Positions 26,354-35,416 are shown, counted from the first letter of the stretch. The stretch: 60,583 nt of DNA from Cyanobacteria bacterium SBLK (GCA_017746715.1 JAGHZQ010000066.1:1-60583); one strand, 5' to 3'. The notes: generated by a model not told the origin, from the letters alone. Numbers and translations: made by a program.

Positions 26354-27205
26354 ATGGAAAGGACTTTAGGAGGAGCATTCGAGCGATCGGGGGTGGGATT
26401 GCATTCCGGTCAAAGGACAAGCGTTCGAGTTCTGGGCGATCGCCCCGGGGCGGGACGCTATTTCGTGCGGACGGATTTGCCCGGACGACCGCAAATTCCC
26501 GCCCATTTGGAGGCAGTGGCACAAACGACCCTCTCGACGGAGTTAGAGAGGGATGGTGCTAAAGTTCGCACGGTGGAGCATTTGCTGGCGGCTTTGGCGG
26601 CAAGCGGTATCGATAACGCTCGCATTGAAATCGATGGCGGAGAGGTTCCTTTGTTGGATGGCTCGGCGAAAGAATGGAACGAGGCGATCGCGGCTGTGGG
26701 CGCTCGAGCGTGTTCCCCCGAGGGCACTTCGGACAAGTCCTCGGCAGAAACCCCTCAAATCCCCGCAATCCGCGAACTGATTTCTGTAAGGGAAGGAGAT
26801 GCTTTTGTAACGGCCATGCCCTCTGAGGAAATGCGCTTTACTTACGGCATCGATTTTGCGTATGCTCCTATTGGCAATCAATGGCACAGTTGGAATCCCG
26901 AACGCGAAGGATTTGCCAGCGCGATCGCTCCCGCCAGAACTTTCGGTTTTGTCGACCGAATCGAACAATTGCGTCAAGCTGGATTGATCAAAGGAGGAAG
27001 CCTTGATAATGCGTTGGTTTGCGATCGCGAACAATGGTTGAATCCTCCCCTGCGATTTGCAAATGAGCCAGTACGGCATAAACTTTTAGATTTAGTAGGA
27101 GATTTAAGCCTGTTGGGAAAATGGCCGCGAGGACATTTTCTGGCTTACAAAGCCAGCCATCACCTACACGTCCGACTCGCCCGAGCGATCGCGCGATCTT
27201 TATAG
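26354..27205 (+). CDS. lpxC: UDP-3-O-acyl-N-acetylglucosamine deacetylase
   Basis: About 283 residues; the zinc deacetylase that commits to lipid A synthesis. Zinc ligands fit TVEHLLAAL and VRHKLLDLVGD (His and Asp), and the catalytic C-terminal His lies in ASHHLHVRLA. Other motifs are GVGLHSG and EVPLLDGSAKEW. The ATG at 26354 is preferred over a TTG two codons upstream; both sit directly after a heptamer repeat array (TTATCAA-type, about 26324-26350) rather than a clear ribosome binding site. fabZ, lpxA and lpxB follow on the same strand. Confidence 0.95.
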   Translation: MERTLGGAFERSGVGLHSGQRTSVRVLGDRPGAGRYFVRTDLPGRPQIPAHLEAVAQTTLSTELERDGAKVRTVEHLLAALAASGIDNARIEIDGGEVPLLDGSAKEWNEAIAAVGARACSPEGTSDKSSAETPQIPAIRELISVREGDAFVTAMPSEEMRFTYGIDFAYAPIGNQWHSWNPEREGFASAIAPARTFGFVDRIEQLRQAGLIKGGSLDNALVCDREQWLNPPLRFANEPVRHKLLDLVGDLSLLGKWPRGHFLAYKASHHLHVRLARAIARSL

Positions 27206-27280
27206 GAGCCCGATTCGCATCCCGTCGATTTGTCTCTTTCCCATTGGCGCGATCGTACCTCAAGAATAAACGCAAGAATA

Positions 27281-27796
27281 ATGACCATCGCAACTGAAAC
27301 AACCCCCAAAACAACCCCCGCACCCGAACTCGATAACAATGGCCAAGCCAGTCAATTTTCCGAACCGATTGTCATGGGCATCGAAGAGATACAAGAGCTC
27401 CTCCCCCATCGCTATCCTTTTGCTTTAGTCGATCGTATTGTCGAATTCGTTCCCGAAAAGAAAGCCGTCGGTATTAAAAATGTGAGTATTAACGAGCCTT
27501 TTTTTCAAGGTCACTTTCCCGACCGCCCGATTATGCCTGGGGTTCTCATCGTAGAAGCCATGGCCCAAGTCGGCGGACTCATCCTCAAAAAAATGGATGG
27601 TAGTAATGGATTATTCGTTTTTGCCGGTATCGATAAAGTGCGCTTTCGCCGTCCCGTCATTCCGGGCGATCGCTTAGTCATGACCGTGGAACTCCTGCGC
27701 GTTCGAGGGGGTCGTTTTGGAAAAATGCACGGGCGTACGGAAGTTGACGGTCAATTAGTCACCGAAGGCGAAATGATGTTTTCCTTGGTAGACTAA
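27281..27796 (+). CDS. fabZ: 3-hydroxyacyl-ACP dehydratase
   Basis: A hot-dog-fold dehydratase of about 171 residues in fatty-acid elongation. The catalytic His is in QGHFPDRPIMPGV and the acid in LIVEAMAQVGG; LLPHRYPFALVDRI is the standard N-terminal motif. ATG 27281 is chosen; the upstream extension to 27230 is not conserved. The N-terminal ~35 residues are Thr/Pro-rich and longer than in E. coli FabZ. It ends 7 bp before lpxA. Confidence 0.95.
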   Translation: MTIATETTPKTTPAPELDNNGQASQFSEPIVMGIEEIQELLPHRYPFALVDRIVEFVPEKKAVGIKNVSINEPFFQGHFPDRPIMPGVLIVEAMAQVGGLILKKMDGSNGLFVFAGIDKVRFRRPVIPGDRLVMTVELLRVRGGRFGKMHGRTEVDGQLVTEGEMMFSLVD

Positions 27797-27803
27797 TTCC
27801 TGA

Positions 27804-28640
27804 ATGATGCAAGCTGAATTTGCCGGAGTAACGCTCTTGAAAACCTTAATTCATCCGAGTGCGGTCATTCATCCCCATGCCGAACTACATGCTACGGTTC
27901 GAGTCGATCCCTATGCTGTCATTGGCGAAAATGTAAAAATCGGTGCGGGAACTCGCATTGGCGCTCATGTTGTCATTGAAGGTCCAACAGAAATTGGTGT
28001 AGACAATCACATTTTCCCGGGGGCGGCAATCGGCCTCGAACCCCAAGATTTAAAGTATAAGGGCGGATCGAGTTGGGTCAAAATCGGGGATGGCAATCGC
28101 ATTCGCGAATATGTCACGATTAACCGAGCCACGGCAGAAGGAGAAGCCACTGTCATTGGCAGCAATAATTTAATTATGGCCTATTCTCATGTCGCCCACA
28201 ATTGCAAAATTGGCGATAAAGTTGTGATTGCCAATAGCGTTGCCTTGGCAGGTCATGTGGAAATTGAGTCGAAAGTGACCATCGGGGGAGTATTGGGCAT
28301 TCATCAATTCGTGCGCGTGGGAACAATGGCCATGTTGGGGGGCATGAGTCGCATCGATCGCGACGTTCCTCCCTACATGTTAATTGAAGGCAATCCCGGA
28401 CGGGTACGATCGCTCAATTCCATCGGTTTGAAACGAGGCGGACTGAGCGATGAGGAAATGAGTTTATTGAAAAAGGCGTTTCGCATGCTCTATCGTTCGG
28501 ATCGCTCTTTCGATCGAGCCGTTGAGGAGTTAGAGTTACTGGGAGACAATCCTTATTTAATACATTTACAAAAGTTCCTGCAAGCCTCCCTTACCCCCAA
28601 TCGCCGGGGTCCCATCCCCGGAAGTCGAAAAGCCAAATAG
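27804..28640 (+). CDS. lpxA: Acyl-ACP--UDP-N-acetylglucosamine O-acyltransferase
   Basis: 278 residues, left-handed parallel beta-helix acyltransferase for the first step of lipid A synthesis. Hexapeptide repeats run from IHPSAVIHPHAELHATV onward. The catalytic-loop His is in AYSHVAHNCKIGD, with IHQFVRVGTMAMLGGMS and IEGNPGRVRSLNSIGLKR. ATG 27804 is used; a TTG at 27837 (MKTLIHPSA) would give the more usual N-terminus and is a real alternative. Confidence 0.95.
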   Translation: MMQAEFAGVTLLKTLIHPSAVIHPHAELHATVRVDPYAVIGENVKIGAGTRIGAHVVIEGPTEIGVDNHIFPGAAIGLEPQDLKYKGGSSWVKIGDGNRIREYVTINRATAEGEATVIGSNNLIMAYSHVAHNCKIGDKVVIANSVALAGHVEIESKVTIGGVLGIHQFVRVGTMAMLGGMSRIDRDVPPYMLIEGNPGRVRSLNSIGLKRGGLSDEEMSLLKKAFRMLYRSDRSFDRAVEELELLGDNPYLIHLQKFLQASLTPNRRGPIPGSRKAK

Positions 28641-28666
28641 GGAGTCGAAAATCGGGAAGCAAAAAA

Positions 28667-29851
28667 ATGCGTATTTTTATCAGCACGGGTGAAGTTTCGG
28701 GAGATTTGCAGGGGTCTTTATTAATCAAAGCCTTGCAGAGTCAGGGACGAGAGCGAGAAAACGATTTAGAGATCGTCGCCTTGGGGGGCGATCGCATGGC
28801 AGAAGCAGGGGCGACTTTAATTGCCAACACCGCTCATATCGGATCGGTAGGTTTGCTCGAGGCTCTGCCCTTTCTCTGGGAAAATATGAAGATTCAACGC
28901 AGAACCCAACAATATTTACAAGAAAATCCGCCCGATTTAGCGATCCTCATCGACTATCAAGATCCGAATTTAGAAATTGGCTCTTTTGTACGAGAAAAAT
29001 TTCCTGAAGTTCCCATTATTTTTTTCATTGCCCCCCAAGCATGGGTTTGGTATCCCCTCTCCAGTAAGGTTGAAACCTTAGTTCGCATCACCGATCGCGT
29101 TCTCGCTATTTTTCCTGCCGAAAAGAAATTCTACGAACAAAAAGGCGTTTCCTCTAATTGGGTGGGTCATCCCCTCATCGATCGCATCCAAACGGCCCCG
29201 ACGCGAGAAAAGGCAAGGTTTCGCTTGGGAATCTCTCCAGAACAGACCGCGATCGCCCTCGTTCCCGCCTCTCGCCGACAAGAAATTCAAACGCTCCTGA
29301 CCCCTATTTTTGCCGCCGCTCGCCAATTACAGGAGAAGATTCCCGAGGTGCATTTTTGGATTCCCCTCTCTTTAGAACGCTATCGCGGAGCGATCGAGCA
29401 AAAAATTCAAGAATATCAATTACAAGCAACAATATTGGCAGGACAAACATTAGACATTCTCGCCTCGGCAGATCTGGCTATTACCAAATCGGGAACGGTT
29501 AATTTAGAAATTGCCTTATTAAATGTTCCGCAAGTGGTCGTCTATCGCGTTCATCCCGTCAATATGTGGATCGCTCGTAAAATATTTAATTTTGCGATTC
29601 CTTTTATCTCTCCTGTTAATTTAATCAATATGGAAGCGATCGTACCGGAATTCTTTCAAGAAGAAGTCACGGCAGAAAATATTTTCACCGAAGCATTTGA
29701 TTTATTAGAGAATCAAAATAGACGCAAATCGATTCTCTCTGGATATCAAAGGATGCGCTCGAGTATGGGAGAGTTAGGCGTTTGCGATCGCGCCGCCCGA
29801 GAAATCTTTCAATTAGTAACCCACCCCCAACCCCTCCCGAGAGGGGAGTAA
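28667..29851 (+). CDS. lpxB: Lipid-A-disaccharide synthase
   Basis: 394 residues, GT19 glycosyltransferase condensing UDP-2,3-diacylglucosamine with lipid X. Motifs are ISTGEVSGDLQGSLLI, GSVGLLEALPF, IDYQDPNLE, IAPQAWVWYP, TKSGTVNLEIALLNVPQVVVYR and SPVNLINMEAIVPEFFQEE. The last 11 residues (VTHPQPLPRGE) and the TAA stop are encoded by the first unit of a 32-bp tandem repeat. The natural C-terminus has therefore been replaced or extended by repeat DNA. Confidence 0.96.
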   Translation: MRIFISTGEVSGDLQGSLLIKALQSQGRERENDLEIVALGGDRMAEAGATLIANTAHIGSVGLLEALPFLWENMKIQRRTQQYLQENPPDLAILIDYQDPNLEIGSFVREKFPEVPIIFFIAPQAWVWYPLSSKVETLVRITDRVLAIFPAEKKFYEQKGVSSNWVGHPLIDRIQTAPTREKARFRLGISPEQTAIALVPASRRQEIQTLLTPIFAAARQLQEKIPEVHFWIPLSLERYRGAIEQKIQEYQLQATILAGQTLDILASADLAITKSGTVNLEIALLNVPQVVVYRVHPVNMWIARKIFNFAIPFISPVNLINMEAIVPEFFQEEVTAENIFTEAFDLLENQNRRKSILSGYQRMRSSMGELGVCDRAAREIFQLVTHPQPLPRGE

Positions 29852-29976
29852 CCCACCCCCAACCCCTCCCGAGAGGGGAGTAACCCACCCCCAACCCCTC
29901 CCGAGAGGGGAGTAACCCACCCCCAACCCCTCCCGAGAGGGGAGTAACCCACCCCCAACTCCTCCCGAGAGGGGAG
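29817..29976. repeat. Five tandem 32-bp palindromic repeats
   Basis: Five 32-bp units at 29817, 29849, 29881, 29913 and 29945, identical except one C-to-T change in the last. Each unit contains CCCCTC-CCGA-GAGGGG, a 6-bp-stem hairpin. The first unit encodes the LpxB C-terminus. The array ends 10 bp before the next start codon. Confidence 0.95.
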
Positions 29977-29986
29977 GTAATGCAAG

Positions 29987-31108
29987 ATGTCCAAACGCTT
30001 AGTGTCTCTTGATGTTTTTCGAGGAATCGCGATCGCGAGCATGATTCTCGTCAATAATCCCGGAAGTTGGAGTCATGTTTATCCTCCTTTGCTCCATGCA
30101 GAGTGGCACGGTTTCACACTAACCGATTTAGTATTTCCTGCTTTCTTATTTATTGCTGGAACGGCGATGGTCTTTTCTTTACGGAAGTATCTCGATCCAG
30201 AAAATGAGAATTCCCAGCAACTAACATCTCAAGTTTATTGGCGCATTGCTCGGCGTTGTGGCTTGCTATTTTTACTCGGCTTATTATTAAATGGATTTCC
30301 GACTTATAATTTACCAGAACTGCGAATTATGGGGGTTTTGCAGCGTATTGCCGTGGCTTATTTTTGCGGTGCAATGGCAGTTTTGCATTTATCTCGCAAG
30401 CAGTTATGGGGATTATCTATTGTTATTTTAATCGGTTATTGGTTGATGATGACTTTTATTCCCGTTCCCGGAATTGGTGCGGGAGAATTAACCCCGGGTG
30501 GAGATTTTGCGGCTTATTTAGATCGTTTGATTTTAGGAACGCAACATTTATACAAACAGCGAACTTTCGATCCCGAAGGTTTATTTAGTACCCTACCTGC
30601 TGTTGTGACGGTTTTAGGCGGTTATTTTGCTGGGGATTGGTTGCGTTCTCAACCGCAAAAATCGAGGACGAGTTTGGGGTTAGTTGCTTTTGGTATTTCG
30701 GCGTTATTATTCGGCTCGTTATGGGGGACATTTTTCCCCATCAATAAGCAACTTTGGACGAGTTCTTATGTGTTGTATAGTGCGGGTTGGTCGTTACTTT
30801 TATTGGCATTGTGTTACGAACTCATCGAAATTCGCCAGATTAAACGCTGGGGTTTTCCTTTTCAAGTGATGGGATTGAATGCAATTTTTCTCTTTGTGGC
30901 TTCTGGTTTTGTTGTCCGCATTCTCTATCGGACCAAAGTTGGCACGGGAGAAGATGCTCCTAGTACCTATACTTGGTTGTATCAAACTTTATTTCAATCT
31001 TGGGCGGGAGATTTAAACGGGTCTTTATTGTTTGCGATCGCCAGCGTTCTGTTCTGGTGGGTTATTCTCTATTTCATGTATCGAAAACGTTGGTTTATTA
31101 AGATTTAG
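29987..31108 (+). CDS. HGSNAT-like membrane acyltransferase family protein (DUF5009/DUF1624)
   Basis: 373 residues with about ten hydrophobic spans. The N-terminus KRLVSLDVFRGIAIASMILVNNPGSWSHVYPPLLHAEWHGF and TDLVFPAFLFIAGTAM match the bacterial relatives of heparan-alpha-glucosaminide N-acetyltransferase, which acetylate sugars across the membrane using cytoplasmic acetyl-CoA. The His in LLHAEWHG is a candidate acetyl acceptor. The substrate is not known in cyanobacteria. It starts 10 bp after the 32-bp repeat array; the repeat sequence GAGGGGAGGT provides the only Shine-Dalgarno-like stretch. Confidence 0.85.
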   Translation: MSKRLVSLDVFRGIAIASMILVNNPGSWSHVYPPLLHAEWHGFTLTDLVFPAFLFIAGTAMVFSLRKYLDPENENSQQLTSQVYWRIARRCGLLFLLGLLLNGFPTYNLPELRIMGVLQRIAVAYFCGAMAVLHLSRKQLWGLSIVILIGYWLMMTFIPVPGIGAGELTPGGDFAAYLDRLILGTQHLYKQRTFDPEGLFSTLPAVVTVLGGYFAGDWLRSQPQKSRTSLGLVAFGISALLFGSLWGTFFPINKQLWTSSYVLYSAGWSLLLLALCYELIEIRQIKRWGFPFQVMGLNAIFLFVASGFVVRILYRTKVGTGEDAPSTYTWLYQTLFQSWAGDLNGSLLFAIASVLFWWVILYFMYRKRWFIKI

Positions 31109-31122
31109 AAAACTTTCAACTC

Positions 31123-31950
31123 CTAGGCATTGAAGTCGATATTATTTTCTCGCAATAAGCGTTTGAGATTTTCAATTTCTTGTTGTGCCAGTTCTGCCTG
31201 TTGTTGTGCCAGTTCTGCCTGTTGTTGTGCCAGTTCTGCCTGTTGTTGTGCCAGTTCTTTCTCTCGTCGTTCGTATTCTTCTGGAGTTGGAATCCAATTT
31301 CCCTCTGTATCGTAAAAACGCAACCAGAGACGAGTATGATTTTCATAACTTCCCTGCCACAATCCCATACCCAGTCCTAATGCCTCGAACCAGAGGCGAT
31401 TATTCTCTAACCTCAATTCCCGATAGCGATTGTTTTCTAAATGAAAGACTTGAAAATCATCTTGTTCGCGACTGTAAACGACATAGTAAGGGATTTGCAG
31501 AATTTCCTCATAAACAACCCATTTTGTCGGATTCTTATCGGGTTCTGCATCCACCTGTCCCAAATCTTGCGATCGCGTACTGGGAGACAATAACTCTACC
31601 ACAATAAAAGGAATGACCCCTTCTTGCCAAACCACATAACTCAAGCGCAAATCTCGCTCTTCGTAAAATTCTGACGCTCCCACAACCCCAAACCAATCCG
31701 GACGCTTGTATCGTCGCGTATTGTTCTCATCGTAGTAAAGATTCATATCCATTGCGGAAAACACCCGTTCTGATGGATAGGTACTGGGTCGAAACGTTAA
31801 ACGCAATAATTCAGCCTGTAGGGGATGAAATTGATCGGGCAAACCGGGTTCTCCTACTTTTTCACTCGGTAAATCGTACATTGTAGGCAGGTCTTTCCGT
31901 TTGGGACGGGTTGTACTGAGGTTCTTCTGCCTTGGGGAGAGATTAACCAT
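31123..31950 (-). CDS. Uma2 family endonuclease-fold protein with C-terminal heptad repeats
   Basis: 275 residues. Residues ~60-230 are a Uma2 (DUF820) PD-(D/E)xK-like domain: KRPDWFGVVG, FIVVELLSPSTRSQDLG, KWVVYEEILQIPYYVVYSR. The C-terminal ~45 residues contain three AELAQQQ heptads and related residues, a near-perfect coiled coil made by a 21-bp tandem repeat. Function of Uma2 proteins, which are greatly expanded in cyanobacteria, is not established. It is the most divergent of the four intact copies in the window. Confidence 0.85.
   Translation of the reverse strand: MVNLSPRQKNLSTTRPKRKDLPTMYDLPSEKVGEPGLPDQFHPLQAELLRLTFRPSTYPSERVFSAMDMNLYYDENNTRRYKRPDWFGVVGASEFYEERDLRLSYVVWQEGVIPFIVVELLSPSTRSQDLGQVDAEPDKNPTKWVVYEEILQIPYYVVYSREQDDFQVFHLENNRYRELRLENNRLWFEALGLGMGLWQGSYENHTRLWLRFYDTEGNWIPTPEEYERREKELAQQQAELAQQQAELAQQQAELAQQEIENLKRLLRENNIDFNA
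31180..31258. repeat. 21-bp coding tandem repeat
   Basis: Three full copies and one partial copy of TTGTTGTGCCAGTTCTGCCTG, read on the minus strand as the heptad AELAQQQ. Confidence 0.9.
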
Positions 31951-32028
31951 AATATTACAGGCAAGTCTTTTTCTTAATTTTATCCCGATTGCTCCAGCGA
32001 TCGCGCATCCTGCGAGCGATCCGTTTTT

Positions 32029-32787
32029 TTAAGTCCAATAACCCTGCTGAATCAATTCCTGAAGGACGAGAAGGTAATTAGTCGGAGAATATTTTGCTGT
32101 TTTCATTAAAGCCGTGGCATCAAAATTGACGATCTTTTCGTGTTCTTCGGATATGGGTTTTATACCGCAAGGACTGCGATCCCATTCGAGAATTTGACAG
32201 AAACGCGTTAAAACTAAATCTTCGCAGTTGTAAATATTGATCAGTTTTCCTTCCAGTCTCGAAGCGGCCGTTCCCCAGTTTCTGACAATATCTCGACGAA
32301 TCGTTCCACCTAGTAGCAAAACATTATTGAGACAAATTTGTGCCTCAGACCAGTCTCTCATGGTATAATAAGCAATTCGAGCGCCAACAGAGAATCCCAT
32401 TAAAGAAACACGCGTTAAACTATGTTCGGAAATGAGTTTGGGCAAGTAACTTTTACCCACTCTTCTAACATAGTGTTTGTGTTTGTGCCAGTAAGAGATC
32501 GCGTTGGTTTCTAATTGTGCTAAATGTTCCAAAGAAGGACTAAAATTAGAGCGATCCCACCAAAGTCCGTAGATCGCACCCTGCCATCCGGCTTGGCGAA
32601 TGACCTGCCACCAGCGGCGATTATCTTCTGGATTATAAATCCGTTCGTCAATCCGTTCGTCAATTCGTTCGTCAATTCGTTCGTCAATTCGTTCGTCAAT
32701 TCGTTCGGAGAGAGAACCATCAATGAAAATTAATGATTCGGGATGTCCTAAAGATGACTCGATCGGGATTAAGTAAGGTTTTTCCAT
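32029..32787 (-). CDS. Alpha/beta-hydrolase-like protein (DUF726-like) with ERID repeats
   Basis: About 252 residues. GFSVGARIAYYTMRDW is a nucleophile-elbow motif (GxSxG) of alpha/beta hydrolases. WWQVIRQAGWQGAIYGLWWD and NVLLLGGTIRRD fit the DUF726 type. Near the N-terminus the tetrapeptide ERID is repeated five times by a 12-bp tandem repeat. The ATG at 32787 (MEKPYLIPIES) is preferred to one 15 bp upstream. The substrate is unknown. Confidence 0.7.
   Translation of the reverse strand: MEKPYLIPIESSLGHPESLIFIDGSLSERIDERIDERIDERIDERIDERIYNPEDNRRWWQVIRQAGWQGAIYGLWWDRSNFSPSLEHLAQLETNAISYWHKHKHYVRRVGKSYLPKLISEHSLTRVSLMGFSVGARIAYYTMRDWSEAQICLNNVLLLGGTIRRDIVRNWGTAASRLEGKLINIYNCEDLVLTRFCQILEWDRSPCGIKPISEEHEKIVNFDATALMKTAKYSPTNYLLVLQELIQQGYWT
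32642..32707. repeat. 12-bp coding tandem repeat (ERID)
   Basis: Five units of CGTTCGTCAATT (first one ending in C) plus a half unit. They remain in frame in the minus-strand gene. Confidence 0.9.
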
Positions 32788-32876
32788 ACTTAAATTATAC
32801 AAGTAATCGAGCGATCGTGCAGCGATCGCCGTGCAAATTATTCATTTTCTCTATCAACTCCCTATCCCTCCAATTG

Positions 32877-33650
32877 ATGAAATACTGGACTGAAAGTGTT
32901 GCCGTTACTCGTCGAATTTTAACAGACTTATTGCGCCGTCGTCGGAGTCTGTGGTTTTGGCTTTTATTCCCCGTAACGGTTCTTTTATTGAATGGTTATA
33001 TTTTAGCAGAACGCTCCCAATTACCCCTCTCTATGGCGTTAAAATTTGCCGCACCTTCTACCCTCATCGGTGCGGCTTTCTTTTTTAGTTGCGTGGGAGG
33101 AACGGTTGCGGTTATTGTTTCGGAACGAGAACAGCAAACTTTAAAACGTTTATTTTTATCGCCTTTAAGCGGAACGTCTTATTTTTTAGGAATTTGTGGA
33201 GCGCAGGGGACAGTCGCGATTGGGCAAAGTTTAGCGATCTATATATTATCGGCCTGTTTGGGGGCAGCTTGTACCGGGTCTTTATTGCTGGCAATTTTAA
33301 TTCTTCTTCTAAGTATTATGAGCTATGTGGGTGCGGGTTTTATTTTAGGAACTCAATTAGCACAAAGAACCGAGGATGTCAATACATTAATTGCGACCTT
33401 TGGCGTTCCTTTATTAATTGTTGGGGGAGCATTTTTCCCAACTCAGATATTTCCAGATAAACTTTTACAAATTGCTCGTTTTAATCCTATTTTTCACATG
33501 AATGAATCTTTAGTAAAAGTTTGGGCAGAAGGTGCTGGATTATTGGGAATTGGTTGGCATTTTAGTTTGCTTTGCAGTTTTGCGGTTATTGCGATCGCGA
33601 GTGGCTGGTTATCCTATCAAAAAATGTTAGCCAGAGAAAAAAGACTTTGA
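32877..33650 (+). CDS. ABC-2 type transporter permease
   Basis: About 257 residues with six hydrophobic spans. It has an N-terminal cytoplasmic helix (KYWTESVAVTRRILTDLLRRRRSLWFW), the conserved coupling segment VSEREQQTLKRLFLSPLSGTSYFLG, and FGVPLLIVGGAFFPTQIFPDKL in the ABC2_membrane pattern. ATG 32877 is chosen; the frame extends upstream to 32733 but overlaps the opposite gene there. No ATP-binding subunit is adjacent, so it must pair with one encoded elsewhere. Confidence 0.85.
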   Translation: MKYWTESVAVTRRILTDLLRRRRSLWFWLLFPVTVLLLNGYILAERSQLPLSMALKFAAPSTLIGAAFFFSCVGGTVAVIVSEREQQTLKRLFLSPLSGTSYFLGICGAQGTVAIGQSLAIYILSACLGAACTGSLLLAILILLLSIMSYVGAGFILGTQLAQRTEDVNTLIATFGVPLLIVGGAFFPTQIFPDKLLQIARFNPIFHMNESLVKVWAEGAGLLGIGWHFSLLCSFAVIAIASGWLSYQKMLAREKRL

Positions 33651-33898
33651 TTATCATTTCCAGTGGCTTAAATCTCGATTTCCTTGTAAAACTATTGGGA
33701 TAGCTCGTGTTTAAAGGTCGGACTGAAAAGAAGAGTCTTGCATTTGACGGTCTTCGAGAGAAAAAAGATACATTCATGTTATATTGTGTTCAGATAACCG
33801 TGTCAATATGTCAATAAAAAAATCAATTATTCTCATTTAGCGATCGCTTAGAGATGTCAGGTAGGATGTCAGGTAGTCCGAAAAAAGAGGAGGTTCGG

Positions 33899-34810
33899 AT
33901 GATTCGGGGAACGGCAATTGAGGTTAAGGTTCATCGAGTGGTTGATGGAGATACAGTGCGCGTTTTTCTTCCGGGGGTTGAGAAAGATGAATCTCTGCGC
34001 CTGCTGGCGATCGATACAGAAGAATCAAATGTTGGCAGCAATAAAGCGATTACACCTTGGGGAGATAAGGCAAAAGAACGAGCGGAAGCATTCTTTCAAC
34101 CCAATGATACCGTAACGATTGAATTCCCTGGGGATGAGGATATCGAAACTTGCTTGGAGCGATATCGCGGTAATTTTGGCCGTTTATTGGTTTTCCTTCA
34201 TAAAGATGGCATTGACTTTCAAGAAATCGCGATCGCCGAGGGATACAGTCCTTATTTTGTGAAATACGGCAACGCTATTTTTCCCGATAAACATCAACGA
34301 TACATCCGTGCAGAACGTCTAGCACAACAAAAAAATCTGGGAATTTGGAATCAAATGGCCGTGAATCAAGCAGAAATACAAAATTATGCCGCTTTAGGAA
34401 CTTGGTGGCAACTGCGAGCGAGAATTATTGACGAATATCGCCGCATTAAACCCTTACACGAAAATTTATTAAACTCGCGTTTGGATTTCCCTCTTTTAAT
34501 TGAAAAAGCCAAAAGCAAAGAAAAGGTCACTATTTTTACGGAATTGCGATCGATTCGCCGCATTTCCAAACATAGCGGTCTGATCAAAATTGGCTCGGTT
34601 CAACACCCATTTAGTTTATTTTTACCCGATCTCGACTCTGAAATCGGACGGGAAACCGTAGCTTTGTTGAATTCTCGTTATATCTCTCAAGAAAATGATT
34701 ATCCTCGTCGAAGTTATGCTTATGTTACGGGAGAATTAAGACTATTTAAAGATGCTCCGCAAATTTCTATTCTTTCCCCCGAACAAATCTCCGATGAAAT
34801 GCCGAGTTAA
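33899..34810 (+). CDS. Thermonuclease (SNase) family protein
   Basis: About 303 residues. The N-terminal staphylococcal-nuclease domain shows EVKVHRVVDGDTVRVFLPG, LRLLAIDTEES, ERYRGNFGRLLVFL and a catalytic-type Glu/Arg region. The ~130-residue C-terminal extension has an OB-like pattern (KVTIFTELRSIRRISKHSGLIKIG). The start ATG 33899 is set by an excellent ribosome binding site, GAGGAGG, 5 bp upstream; the longer frame from 33854 includes it. There is no obvious signal peptide, so a cytoplasmic location is likely. Confidence 0.85.
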   Translation: MIRGTAIEVKVHRVVDGDTVRVFLPGVEKDESLRLLAIDTEESNVGSNKAITPWGDKAKERAEAFFQPNDTVTIEFPGDEDIETCLERYRGNFGRLLVFLHKDGIDFQEIAIAEGYSPYFVKYGNAIFPDKHQRYIRAERLAQQKNLGIWNQMAVNQAEIQNYAALGTWWQLRARIIDEYRRIKPLHENLLNSRLDFPLLIEKAKSKEKVTIFTELRSIRRISKHSGLIKIGSVQHPFSLFLPDLDSEIGRETVALLNSRYISQENDYPRRSYAYVTGELRLFKDAPQISILSPEQISDEMPS

Positions 34811-34819
34811 AATTAAGAA

Positions 34820-35416
34820 TTACCAGCCTGTAATTGCCGCGATCGCTTCTGCTTTTTCTTCGGATTCTTCCGACTCGGTAGATTCGTGAATGCGAAATTC
34901 CGTACAGAATGTTGCGGTATTAAAGCCGCCAAATCTTTGTACCGTACTGGTTCGCAGGCGCAGATCGGGAGTGACGAACCAAAACCGTTCGCTGACGTTC
35001 ATGGTGTCATAATCGGTCATTAAATTCAAGCCGTCTTCTTCATCCATTTCATAATGACCGGCAACGGGAACGATTTCCGCATATCCTCTCTCCCGCAATA
35101 ATTGTCCTTTGCGGGGATTTTCGGGATCGGGAATGAGAGCAAAAACTGTATCTCCTTTATGATCTTCTCCTTCTTTGTCCCACGCCATCGCCCCATCCCA
35201 ACAAACAAAGGCACCTCCGATCGCTAAACTCGGATCGATTTTGTGCATTTGACAAATTTCGGTAATTTTGGGGTGTTCCTTCGAGAGAAATTCTACGGTA
35301 ATATCAGAACCTCCGCTTTCAGCACGACGAAAGGGTAAATGATGGGTGGTGCGTTGGGATATCCATTTTCCCGCACTTTGCTGAAAGAATTCTTCGGCAT
35401 CTTTAATTTCGTTCAT
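34820..35416 (-). CDS. cpcS: Phycobiliprotein lyase, CpcS/CpeS family
   Basis: A 198-residue S-type chromophore lyase, a lipocalin-like barrel that attaches phycocyanobilin to a conserved Cys of phycobiliprotein beta (and some alpha) subunits. Conserved features are FFQQSAGKWISQRTTHHLPFRRAESG, GYAEIVPVAGHYEMDEEDGL and ERFWFVTPDLRLRTSTVQRFGGFNTATFCTE. The C-terminal tail is acidic and repeat-like (ESTESEESEEKAE). It lies 41 bp downstream of a second, divergent family member, suggesting a heterodimeric CpcS/CpcU-type lyase. Confidence 0.88.
   Translation of the reverse strand: MNEIKDAEEFFQQSAGKWISQRTTHHLPFRRAESGGSDITVEFLSKEHPKITEICQMHKIDPSLAIGGAFVCWDGAMAWDKEGEDHKGDTVFALIPDPENPRKGQLLRERGYAEIVPVAGHYEMDEEDGLNLMTDYDTMNVSERFWFVTPDLRLRTSTVQRFGGFNTATFCTEFRIHESTESEESEEKAEAIAAITGW

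Noticed and set aside
29817..29976. Possible CRISPR array
   Set aside because: The units are directly tandem with no spacers.
29809..30054. Gly/Trp-rich repetitive minus-strand frame
   Set aside because: It is an artefact of the 32-bp tandem repeat array, with no coding signals.
31130..31607. Cys-rich plus-strand frames with repeated CCASSA-like peptides
   Set aside because: They are antisense shadows of the AELAQQQ-coding repeat in the Uma2 gene, without ribosome binding sites.
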